From: Actinomycetota bacterium
Lineage (GTDB): Bacteria; Actinomycetota; Actinomycetes; S36-B12; UBA5976
Assembly (NCBI GenBank): GCA_009698575.1
Contig: WLPX01000015.1
Location: 1-33,924, forward strand
Reading direction: 5' to 3'
Length of the DNA: 33,924 bases
Numbering within the stretch: the stretch's first letter is position 1; each line of letters opens with the position of its first letter. The translations under genes and the position numbers were made by a program. A model generated the notes under the pieces. It was given only the letters and a program-made list of their open reading frames with translations, made no database searches and was not told where the DNA came from. Shown piece after piece: positions 1-6,528 of the stretch.

Positions 1-91
1 ACAGACTGGTGCTCCAGTTCAGATTGCAGCAACTTCAGTACCTAAGTTCCGTGCAGGTGCAGAGTTCAAGAAAAAGGTTTCAGGCAAATAA
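1..91 (+). CDS. hup: DNA-binding protein HU, C-terminal fragment
   Basis: The first 91 bases encode the last 29 residues of an open frame that enters from outside the window and stops at TAA 89-91. The tail contains VQIAATSVPKFRAGAEFKKKV, which matches the end of bacterial HU proteins (an I-A-A-x-x-V-P-x-F-x-A-G-x-x-F/L-K pattern). HU is a small dimeric nucleoid protein that bends and compacts DNA. No lysine/alanine-rich extension follows, so this is a short-tailed HU rather than the long-tailed HupS/Hlp form of some actinobacteria. The position just upstream of plsC-gpsA agrees with actinobacterial gene order. The start and N-terminal body are not visible. Confidence 0.85.
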   Translation, partial: QTGAPVQIAATSVPKFRAGAEFKKKVSGK

Positions 92-108
92 GCCTTAAAA
101 CTTAACGC

Positions 109-150
109 GATCGGACTCGTTGGGAAACCAACGAGTCCGATCTATTTTTA
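109..150 (+). terminator. Rho-independent terminator after hup
   Basis: A perfect 15-bp stem (GATCGGACTCGTTGG at 109-123 with its complement at 128-142) encloses a GAAA tetraloop and is followed by TATTTTTA. It lies 17 nt after the HU stop and ends hup transcription before plsC. Confidence 0.93.
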
Positions 151-168
151 TGTCAGGATGATTAAGTC

Positions 169-909
169 ATGAGTAAATTCCCAGCCCAGTCGGCCAGCGG
201 CTTTTGGTATCGCTTGATTGCAATAATCTTGCGGCCGATCTTGCTAGCGGCGACTGCTCGCGATTGGCGTGGTGGGGAATTCTTGCGGGTAGATCGTGGA
301 ATTGTCGTGGCGATGAATCATTTGTCTTGGTATGACCCACTAGTTGCAGCACACTTCGTAAATGACAATGGCCGGCCAGTTCGCTTCTTGGCAAAAGTTG
401 AAGTGTTCAAGATTCCACTACTGGGTTCGATTTTAAAAAGTGCCGGACAGATTCCGGTCCAGCGCGGAAACTCAGACGCCGCCGCTGGGTCATTGCGCGA
501 AGCATTTAGCGCAATTGAGAATAACCAATGCGTAGTGATTTATCCCGAAGGCACTTTAACTCGGGATCCAAACTTGTGGCCGATGACTGCAAAAACTGGC
601 GCAGCTCGAATTGCATTAATGACTGGTGCTCCTGTCATTCCAGCTGCGCAATGGGGACCGCAAGAAGTATTAGCGCCTTACAGCAAACGACTGAGACTAT
701 TTCCGCGCAAGACCATGCACGTTTGGGCTGGGCCAGCTGTTGACTTAGATGATTTACGAACACAGCCTGTGACGGCTGCAACGCTGCGGGAAGCCACTGA
801 ACGAATCATGTTGGCTATCACTAAAATATTGGCAGAGCAACGTGGCGAAACTCCACCTGCGCAACCACTTGATCGACGGATTGCCCTTCAAAAGAAAGCA
901 GACTCATAA
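169..909 (+). CDS. plsC: 1-acyl-sn-glycerol-3-phosphate acyltransferase (PlsC family)
   Basis: This 246-residue protein transfers an acyl chain to lysophosphatidic acid to make phosphatidic acid at the inner membrane. The family's catalytic H-x4-D motif is present as NHLSWYD (H51, D56). The substrate-binding YPEGT motif is at residues 125-129, and a V-x-R segment with R99 lies between them. A hydrophobic stretch at about residues 14-28 can anchor the protein to the membrane. The ATG is preceded by AGGATG at a usable distance. The stop TAA overlaps the gpsA ATG by one base (TAATG), so the two are co-translated. The next gene supplies the glycerol-3-phosphate backbone for the same pathway. The acyl preference cannot be read from sequence. 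Confidence 0.93.
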   Translation: MSKFPAQSASGFWYRLIAIILRPILLAATARDWRGGEFLRVDRGIVVAMNHLSWYDPLVAAHFVNDNGRPVRFLAKVEVFKIPLLGSILKSAGQIPVQRGNSDAAAGSLREAFSAIENNQCVVIYPEGTLTRDPNLWPMTAKTGAARIALMTGAPVIPAAQWGPQEVLAPYSKRLRLFPRKTMHVWAGPAVDLDDLRTQPVTAATLREATERIMLAITKILAEQRGETPPAQPLDRRIALQKKADS

Positions 910-1928
910 TGCGGGTAGCAGTAATGGGTGCTGGTTCTTGGGGATCAGTGTTCTCGATGATTCTGTCGGATGCTGGTTGCGATGTTTCACTATGGGCGCG
1001 CAGTAGCGCGATAGCCGATGACATCAATTCCACGCACATCAATCACGCATACTTCCCGGAATTAATACTTCCTAAAAGCATCTTGGCAACTACAAATCCA
1101 GATCAAGCATTGACGAACGCAGACTTGATCGTATTAGCCATGCCTGCGCAAACTCTGCGAAGTAACCTTTCTGCTTGGAGTTTGTCGATTCCAAGTGAGG
1201 CAGTTTTAGTCTCACTTATTAAGGGCGTCGAATTAGGGACTGCTGAGCGCATGACTGAAGTGATCGCAGAAGTAGCTAAAGCAGATACCGATCGGGTAGC
1301 AGTGGTGTCTGGTCCAAACCTGGCTCATGAAATTGCAGATCGAGAACCTTCGGCCACCACAGTTGCTTGCATAAATGAAGAATTTGCGCGCCGGATTCAA
1401 GACGCCTGCACTACTGATTATTTCCGTCCGTATTACACAACAGATGTTGTTGGCGTTGAAATTGCGGGCGCAGTCAAGAACGTGATCGCGCTTGCCAACG
1501 GTATGGCCGTTGGCCTTGGCTATGGCGAGAACTCGCAATCTGCCTTGATGACTCGAGGGCTTGCGGAAATGTCTCGACTTGGAGTGGCACTAGGGGCAAA
1601 TCCACTAACTTTTGCTGGGCTGGCCGGAGTCGGTGACTTGATCGCAACTTGCCAATCGCCATTGTCGCGTAATCGTACTATCGGGGTTTACTTAGGCGAA
1701 GGCATGACTATAGATCAAGCCCAAACTTTAACTAAAACAACGTCAGAAGGCGTGAAGAGCTGCCAGTCCATTTTGGATCTTGCAAATCGTCACGGAGTTG
1801 AAATGCCAATCACCGAGCAAGTAGTAAATGTGATTCACCATGGCACTAGTGCGGAAAAAGTTCTAAAGGCTTTCATGTCGCGACCAACAACGGCCGAAGA
1901 AGGTCAAGAACAAATGGAGCACATGTAG
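909..1928 (+). CDS. gpsA: Glycerol-3-phosphate dehydrogenase [NAD(P)+]
   Basis: This cytoplasmic enzyme reduces dihydroxyacetone phosphate to sn-glycerol-3-phosphate, the backbone of phospholipids. The 339-residue protein has an N-terminal Rossmann domain beginning MRVAVMGAGSWGSVF (GxGxxG at residues 7-12). A second conserved segment reads VVSGPNLAHEIA. The C-terminal helical domain carries the catalytic-lysine region GAVKNVIALANGM (K190), followed by GLAGVGDLIATC. Length is normal for GpsA. It overlaps plsC by one base and is the second gene of that operon. It ends 3 nt from the convergent trans-sulfuration gene, with no visible terminator between them. Confidence 0.97.
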   Translation: MRVAVMGAGSWGSVFSMILSDAGCDVSLWARSSAIADDINSTHINHAYFPELILPKSILATTNPDQALTNADLIVLAMPAQTLRSNLSAWSLSIPSEAVLVSLIKGVELGTAERMTEVIAEVAKADTDRVAVVSGPNLAHEIADREPSATTVACINEEFARRIQDACTTDYFRPYYTTDVVGVEIAGAVKNVIALANGMAVGLGYGENSQSALMTRGLAEMSRLGVALGANPLTFAGLAGVGDLIATCQSPLSRNRTIGVYLGEGMTIDQAQTLTKTTSEGVKSCQSILDLANRHGVEMPITEQVVNVIHHGTSAEKVLKAFMSRPTTAEEGQEQMEHM

Positions 1929-1931
1929 TAA

Positions 1932-3122
1932 CTAGTAGCCAATCTTTGGTTGCGTCTGCTGATTAACCGAACCGGTTGAATTTAGCGCTTGATCTAAATC
2001 AGCCCAGATATCATTTGGATTTTCGATACCAACCGACATTCGAATTAAGTTTTCCGGAACCGCCAGATTCTCACTTGGCCAACGTCGACGCCGTTCCATC
2101 AAAGTTTCTACACCACCCAGTGAAGTTGCGTAAGTGACCAACTTGATTGCTTGACAGACTCGTTCTGCATCTTCGGCATCGCCATCAACTATGAACGAAA
2201 GCATGAAGCCCGGACCGTCAGTTTGGCGCTTTGCGACGTCTGCATTCTTGTGACCACCTAATCCTGGGTAGTACACCGCACTTACTTTTGGATGATTAGC
2301 AAGTCGTTCAGCAATGATTTGCGCATTTGATTCGGCTTTATCAATTCGAACTGCCAGGGTGCGAAGGCCGCGTAATGCCAAATAAGAATCAAAGGCACTT
2401 GGTACCGCACCGAGTAGTACTCTGCGATCGATGATTTTTGCAGCTAATGCCGAATCATTAGTTACCAGTGCACCCATTAGTAAGTCAGAGTGCCCAGCGA
2501 TACCTTTGGTTGCGCTGTGCATGACTATGTGGGCACCAAGTTCAAGTGGGCGCTGCCGGATCGGTGTCATGAAAGTGCTATCTACTGCAAGGTAAGCGCC
2601 AAAATGCCGCGCCACCGCAGCAGTTGCTTCGATGTCGCAAATTTCCATCATTGGGTTTGTCGGAGTCTCAATCCAAACCCAGCTTGCTGGCTCACCATCA
2701 CCCGAGATTGCTTTCTCAACGGCCACATCATCTGTGATATCAACGAGGCGCAACTGGATACGCCCCAGTTCGTGGAGTTCTTTTAACCTGACCGTAACTC
2801 CGGTGTATGAAAACTGACTTGCAACAACTGCGCTACCTTGTGGAAATAAATCAAACACCGCATTAGCCGCGGCCATGCCACTTGAAAACACTGTGCACTT
2901 GCCACCATCTAACGCACCCAGTGCTTGTTCAAAGGCATCGAGTGTGGCATTCCAATCACGCATGTAGCCATGCTCACCACCTGCGTGCAATGTGCTGGAC
3001 AGCACGATTGGTGGATTCACTGGGCCATCAGGCGTTACCGCGGGTCTACCCGCTTGCACCACTGCAGTGTCCAAGTTGGCGAAACTATCATGACGATTCT
3101 GGGAATTCTGCGGCGCGCTCAT
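1932..3122 (-). CDS. metB: Cys/Met-metabolism PLP enzyme (cystathionine gamma-synthase-like)
   Basis: This 396-residue, PLP-dependent fold-type I enzyme belongs to the trans-sulfuration family. The Schiff-base lysine is K206 in HSATKGIAGHSD. D181 in the AVDSTF segment should bind the pyridine nitrogen, and Y53 and R55 in YMRDWNAT correspond to the conserved Y-x-R that holds PLP phosphate from the partner subunit. The family includes cystathionine gamma-synthase, cystathionine gamma-lyase, O-acetylhomoserine sulfhydrylase and methionine gamma-lyase. The SATK..GHSD motif does not separate them, so metB is a best guess. The ATG at 3122 sits 7 nt after a TAGTGT -10 element with no Shine-Dalgarno, suggesting leaderless expression. 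The gene is divergent from ddl and convergent with gpsA. Confidence 0.85.
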   Translation of the reverse strand: MSAPQNSQNRHDSFANLDTAVVQAGRPAVTPDGPVNPPIVLSSTLHAGGEHGYMRDWNATLDAFEQALGALDGGKCTVFSSGMAAANAVFDLFPQGSAVVASQFSYTGVTVRLKELHELGRIQLRLVDITDDVAVEKAISGDGEPASWVWIETPTNPMMEICDIEATAAVARHFGAYLAVDSTFMTPIRQRPLELGAHIVMHSATKGIAGHSDLLMGALVTNDSALAAKIIDRRVLLGAVPSAFDSYLALRGLRTLAVRIDKAESNAQIIAERLANHPKVSAVYYPGLGGHKNADVAKRQTDGPGFMLSFIVDGDAEDAERVCQAIKLVTYATSLGGVETLMERRRRWPSENLAVPENLIRMSVGIENPNDIWADLDQALNSTGSVNQQTQPKIGY

Positions 3123-3129
3123 AGGGAAA

Positions 3130-3135
3130 ACACTA
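3130..3135 (-). promoter_or_regulatory. Leaderless -10 element of the metB-like gene
   Basis: On the minus strand TAGTGT (TANNNT type) is followed by 7 nt and then the ATG. No purine-rich ribosome-binding site fits between them, so transcription should begin at or next to the A of the start codon. Confidence 0.5.
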
Positions 3136-3162
3136 GTGCCAATGGAATTCTCAATGTTTCGG

Positions 3163-3168
3163 TAGCGT
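3163..3168 (+). promoter_or_regulatory. Leaderless -10 element of ddl
   Basis: TAGCGT is followed by 7 nt (TATCTAG) and the GTG start at 3176, with no Shine-Dalgarno. The spacing is identical to that before metB, thiL and the amidohydrolase, and this supports the GTG as the true ddl start. Confidence 0.5.
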
Positions 3169-3175
3169 TATCTAG

Positions 3176-4270
3176 GTGAGCAAGAAAATCCGAGTAGCCA
3201 TAATCTTTGGTGGCCGCAGCAGCGAGCATGAAATTTCGTGTATTTCCGCAGGAAGTGTGCTGCGAGCACTAGATAGGTCGCGCTATGACGTAGTGCCAAT
3301 TGGTATTACCAAAGCCGGTAAATGGGTGCTTGAGGCAGATAACGCAGACCGGCTAATGATTCAAAATGGCGTTTTCCCAGAGGTCGACTCTGCTAATCCA
3401 GCCGTTCTATTCACTGCAGATCCAAGTGCCACAGATTTAGTGGTGCAATCTAATGTGCCAGAAGTTTTGCAACAAGTTGACGTTGCATTTCCAGTCCTGC
3501 ATGGACCTTGGGGTGAAGATGGCACTATTCAAGGCCTACTTGAACTCGCTGGAATCCCGTACGTGGGCTCTGGCGTCTTTGCATCAGCAGCAGCTATGGA
3601 TAAAGGGCACTTAAAAGCGATGATGCAATCTGCTGGACTTCCAATTGGTCCATATGAAGTGGTTACGAATTCACAATGGACTAATGATCAAGCTGGGAGC
3701 TTGGAACGGATTAAAACTTTAGGCTTGCCAGTTTTCATTAAGCCTTGTCGAGCTGGTTCGAGTGTTGGAATATCAAAAGTTAAATCTCATGATGAATTGG
3801 TTGCTGCAATTGAAGCGGCCAGGGTTCACGATCCAAAAATTATCGCCGAAGCAAGTATTGAAAACGCTAGAGAAATTGAATGCGGTGTTCTTGGAACTAC
3901 TGCTGGTCCAAAAGCAAGTGTCTGCGCCGAGATCATCGTCAAACAAGGACATGAGTTCTATGACTTCGAAGCCAAGTACGTAGATGACTCAGTTGAGTTG
4001 TCTGTGCCAGCAGACCTTGATCCAGTACTGCACGAAAAACTTCGTGAGCTGGCGATCCAAGCTTTCCTTGCCATGGACGGTGAAGGGCTTGCTCGAGTGG
4101 ACATGTTTGTAACCGGTACCGATGTAGTTATAAATGAGATCAATACCATGCCAGGTTTTACTCCAATTTCGATGTATCCGCGGATGTGGGCCGAAACTGG
4201 ATTGGATTACCCAGCACTAGTTGATGCCTTGGTACAAGATGCACTACGTCGTGGTGTTGGCCTGCGTTAA
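3176..4270 (+). CDS. ddl: D-alanine--D-alanine ligase
   Basis: This cytoplasmic ATP-grasp enzyme joins two D-alanines for peptidoglycan precursors. The 364-residue protein begins IRVAIIFGGRSSEHEIS, the family's N-terminal signature. HGPWGEDGTIQGLLELAGIPYVGS at about residues 110-133 is the second Ddl signature. An ATP-binding segment follows (PVFIKPCRAGSSVGISKV). The magnesium and product site is EINTMPGFTPISMYP near residue 323. The length matches the longer actinobacterial DdlA type. The GTG start is chosen because it falls 7 nt after a TAGCGT -10 box. thiL follows with its own apparent leaderless promoter 20 nt downstream. The DUF3515 gene often found between ddl and thiL in actinobacteria is absent. 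Confidence 0.97.
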   Translation: MSKKIRVAIIFGGRSSEHEISCISAGSVLRALDRSRYDVVPIGITKAGKWVLEADNADRLMIQNGVFPEVDSANPAVLFTADPSATDLVVQSNVPEVLQQVDVAFPVLHGPWGEDGTIQGLLELAGIPYVGSGVFASAAAMDKGHLKAMMQSAGLPIGPYEVVTNSQWTNDQAGSLERIKTLGLPVFIKPCRAGSSVGISKVKSHDELVAAIEAARVHDPKIIAEASIENAREIECGVLGTTAGPKASVCAEIIVKQGHEFYDFEAKYVDDSVELSVPADLDPVLHEKLRELAIQAFLAMDGEGLARVDMFVTGTDVVINEINTMPGFTPISMYPRMWAETGLDYPALVDALVQDALRRGVGLR

Positions 4271-4276
4271 GCGCGC

Positions 4277-4282
4277 TAACGT
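4277..4282 (+). promoter_or_regulatory. Leaderless -10 element of thiL
   Basis: TAACGT lies just after the ddl stop and is followed by 7 nt (GTAATGC) and the thiL ATG at 4290. No Shine-Dalgarno is present. Confidence 0.5.
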
Positions 4283-4289
4283 GTAATGC

Positions 4290-5243
4290 ATGAGTGATCA
4301 AACCGTAGGCGAGCTCGGTGAATTTGCACTGATAGACGCCATTGCATCGCGGCTAGCGAAATCTTCCGCGGCAAGCGTTCCGGTTGGCATTGGTGATGAC
4401 TCAGCCGTGGTTTCTGCAAAAGGCGGAAATGTCGTTGCTTGCTTAGACATGCTTACGCAAGGTGTGCACTTCCGCTTAGATTGGTCCGAAGCCAGTGACA
4501 TTGGCCGCAAAGCTGCAGCCCAAAACTTAGCTGACATTTTTGCGATGGGCGCTTCACCTACTGCACTGTTAGTTGGCTTGGCATTACCTCAAGAGACTCC
4601 CGTGAACTGGGTTATGCAATTAGCTGATGGCCTGAGTGCCGAAGCTGAACTAGTTGGTGTCACAGTTGTCGGTGGCGATATTGTGCGCGGTGATTCAATT
4701 GTCATCAGCGTTACTGCGCTAGGTGAACTAGGTAATAGCCAAGCGATTTTGAGATCCGGCGCTATGCCTGGGCACGTTGTTGCACTTGCCGGGCGAATTG
4801 GATTCGCGCAAGCAGGTTTGCTCATGCTCTCGCGCGGATTTAGATCCCCAAGAGTTTTAGTGGGAGCTCACCGGGTTCCAGAGCCGCCTTATGATTTAGC
4901 AAAACTTGCAGTGCACGCAACTTCAATGATTGATATCAGCGATGGCTTAGTTTCGGATTTGGGACATATCGCAGCTGCTTCAGGTGTTGTAATCGATATC
5001 GAAACTAACTCGTTTGAAATCCCAGAGGCACTTGCTGCTGCTGCTTCAGCTTTTAATGGCAACGCTATGGAGTGGATTTTGACCGGCGGCGAAGATCATG
5101 CGTTCGCTGCCACGTTTAAAACGGCACTGGATGTACCAAGTGGTTGGACAATCATCGGATCTGTTGCGTCGGGATCGCCAAGCGTAACTGTTGATGGCGC
5201 TGAATATCTTGGCCGAGGCTGGGATCACTTTTCGACAAACTAA
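4290..5243 (+). CDS. thiL: Thiamine-phosphate kinase
   Basis: ThiL phosphorylates thiamine monophosphate with ATP to give thiamine diphosphate, the active cofactor. The 317-residue protein belongs to the AIR synthase/PurM-like superfamily. It starts with GELGEFALIDAI and carries the metal-binding VGIGDDSAVV (D36, D37). Next come CLDMLTQGVHF, then the IGRKAAAQNLADIFAMGASP helix that typifies ThiL. Later come GGDIVRGDS, MIDISDGLVSDLGHI and a C-terminal LTGGEDHAFAATF. The start is an ATG placed 7 nt after a TAACGT -10 box. Downstream is a hairpin terminator shared with the convergent rpmB gene. Confidence 0.96.
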   Translation: MSDQTVGELGEFALIDAIASRLAKSSAASVPVGIGDDSAVVSAKGGNVVACLDMLTQGVHFRLDWSEASDIGRKAAAQNLADIFAMGASPTALLVGLALPQETPVNWVMQLADGLSAEAELVGVTVVGGDIVRGDSIVISVTALGELGNSQAILRSGAMPGHVVALAGRIGFAQAGLLMLSRGFRSPRVLVGAHRVPEPPYDLAKLAVHATSMIDISDGLVSDLGHIAAASGVVIDIETNSFEIPEALAAAASAFNGNAMEWILTGGEDHAFAATFKTALDVPSGWTIIGSVASGSPSVTVDGAEYLGRGWDHFSTN

Positions 5244-5275
5244 AAATCCCCCCGATTAGATCGAGGGGATTTAAA
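5242..5275. terminator. Terminator between convergent thiL and rpmB
   Basis: AAATCCCC at 5244-5251 pairs with GGGGATTT at 5265-5272. One C/A mismatch and a further CGAT/ATCG pairing close on a TAG loop. On the minus strand the stem is followed by TTTTTA, making a good rho-independent terminator for rpmB. On the plus strand the tract after the stem is mixed A/T (TTAAAAATTT reading through the stem end), so it may be weaker for thiL. Confidence 0.75.
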
Positions 5276-5289
5276 AATTTAGTTAGCAA

Positions 5290-5478
5290 TCAGACGCGGG
5301 AAACTTTTCCAGCCTTGATGCAAGATGTGCAAACATTTAGACGCTTTGGCGAGTTGTTAACAACTGCGTGAACGGTCTGGATGTTTGGGTTGAAACGACG
5401 CTTGGTACGACGGTGTGAGTGGGAAATGGCGTGGCCAAAGCCTGGGCCTTTGCCACAGACGTCACATACAGCAGCCAT
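5290..5478 (-). CDS. rpmB: 50S ribosomal protein L28
   Basis: This 62-residue basic protein of the large ribosomal subunit starts [20 protein letters not shown] and ends [16 protein letters not shown]5/C8 and a second CxxC near residues 50-53 make this the zinc-binding (C+) version. The [15 protein letters not shown] segment is the L28 core. The ATG is preceded by AAGGAGT at a 5-6 nt spacing. The gene is monocistronic, divergent from the DAK2 gene, and ends at a hairpin terminator. Its isolated position before DAK2-recG is usual in actinobacteria. Confidence 0.97.
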   Translation of the reverse strand: MAAVCDVCGKGPGFGHAISHSHRRTKRRFNPNIQTVHAVVNNSPKRLNVCTSCIKAGKVSRV

Positions 5479-5523
5479 TTTGACTCCTTGAAGATTGATG
5501 GGTTTGCTTGGTTAAGCCTTGCC

Positions 5524-5553
5524 AGACTACCTGCGAATGCTCAGAAATTCCAA
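5524..5553 (-). promoter_or_regulatory. Candidate promoter of rpmB
   Basis: On the minus strand TTGGAA (5553-5548) and TAGTCT (5529-5524) are 18 nt apart and would give a 5' leader of about 40 nt carrying the AAGGAG ribosome-binding site. Both hexamers are partial matches, so the call rests mainly on spacing. Confidence 0.35.
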
Positions 5554-5617
5554 TTCGGACTCCTGGAAAGCCTATAACTACGGGCTTGGCCCCCATTCGT
5601 TATGCGGTTAAGAAAGG

Positions 5618-5623
5618 TAACCT
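5618..5623 (+). promoter_or_regulatory. Leaderless -10 element of the DAK2 gene
   Basis: TAACCT is followed by 6 nt (AGGGGC) and the GTG at 5630. The AGGGG could alternatively act as a very close Shine-Dalgarno, but at one base from the start it is badly placed for that role. Confidence 0.45.
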
Positions 5624-5629
5624 AGGGGC

Positions 5630-6520
5630 GTGGCAAATACTGGCGTCGAGGTTATGGATGCACCTAGATTCCTGCAGGCAATGGCTACTTATCTTGATTT
5701 GCTTGGTGAAAATGAGCAACTAATCAATGACTTAAACGTTTATCCAGTTCCCGACTCTGACACTGGCACCAATTCGTTAGGCACTATGCAAGCGGGATTG
5801 TCGAATCTTGATTTGGCAAATTCTGATCCAGGCGCAATGGATCTTGCGCAAGTAGCTGGTCTAGTTGCTGCCGGAGCAAGCACTGCGGCTCGAGGCAATT
5901 CTGGTGTGATTTTGGCGGAGTACTTAAGCGGACTTGCTAACGCAGTTAATAACCAGGCAACGAGCGCACAGTGGGCGCAGGCACTATCGGCTGGTTCAAC
6001 CAGTGCGCGAGCTGCGGTACTAACACCAGCTGAAGGCACCATGCTTACAGTTGCTGACGCGGCATGTGAAGTAACACCTGATAAAGATTTTGCAATCTAC
6101 TATTCAAATATTCAAATAGCAGTTCGTAACGCATTGGCTCGAACTCAGGAGCTATTACCAGAATTGCGTGCTGCAAAAGTTGTTGACGCTGGTGGAGTAG
6201 TGATTGCATTGCTGCATGAAGCATTTGCGATCGCACTTGGTGTTCGCGGCTCGAGCCTGGAAATAATTCCCAGATCCCAAAACCTGGTATCAACTTATGC
6301 TGGCCCTGAATTTGAAGTGATGTTTGTTGCAAAGTGTGATGAGAGCAATAGGAAGTTACTAGAAACGCAATTACAGACTCTAGGGGAGTCAATTGCTATT
6401 ACCGGAGCTACCCCAAACTTAACTTTTCATATTCATTGTGATGATCCTCAAGCCGTTCTGCTGCACAGTGAAAAAATTGCAGAGATTTCAGACTTTCGTA
6501 TCGCAAACTTAGGTACTTAG
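5630..6520 (+). CDS. Short DAK2/DhaL-domain protein (FakA-like, lacking the C-terminal domain)
   Basis: The N-terminal 200 residues are a DhaL/DAK2 ATP-binding domain. LNVYPVPDSDTGTN near residue 35 is the Mg-ATP aspartate cluster (usually DGDTGTN; here S replaces G). ARGNSGVILAEYLSG follows at about residue 87, and a second EGTMLTVADAA segment lies at about residue 134. Residues 215-296 match the start of the middle domain of FakA/YloV-type proteins (FEVMFVAKC...FHIHCDDP). FakA phosphorylates fatty acids bound to FakB, but FakA proteins are usually about 550 residues. This one stops at 296 and recG begins 8 nt later, so the C-terminal domain is absent. No FakB is visible in the window. The kinase role is inferred from the family. 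The position before recG is conserved in actinobacteria. Confidence 0.8.
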   Translation: MANTGVEVMDAPRFLQAMATYLDLLGENEQLINDLNVYPVPDSDTGTNSLGTMQAGLSNLDLANSDPGAMDLAQVAGLVAAGASTAARGNSGVILAEYLSGLANAVNNQATSAQWAQALSAGSTSARAAVLTPAEGTMLTVADAACEVTPDKDFAIYYSNIQIAVRNALARTQELLPELRAAKVVDAGGVVIALLHEAFAIALGVRGSSLEIIPRSQNLVSTYAGPEFEVMFVAKCDESNRKLLETQLQTLGESIAITGATPNLTFHIHCDDPQAVLLHSEKIAEISDFRIANLGT

Positions 6521-6528
6521 GTTTTGCG

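Noticed and set aside
6045..6392. A 115-codon minus-strand frame inside the DAK2 gene
   Set aside because: No family resemblance and glutamine/leucine-rich shadow composition. The plus-strand DAK2 protein explains the region.
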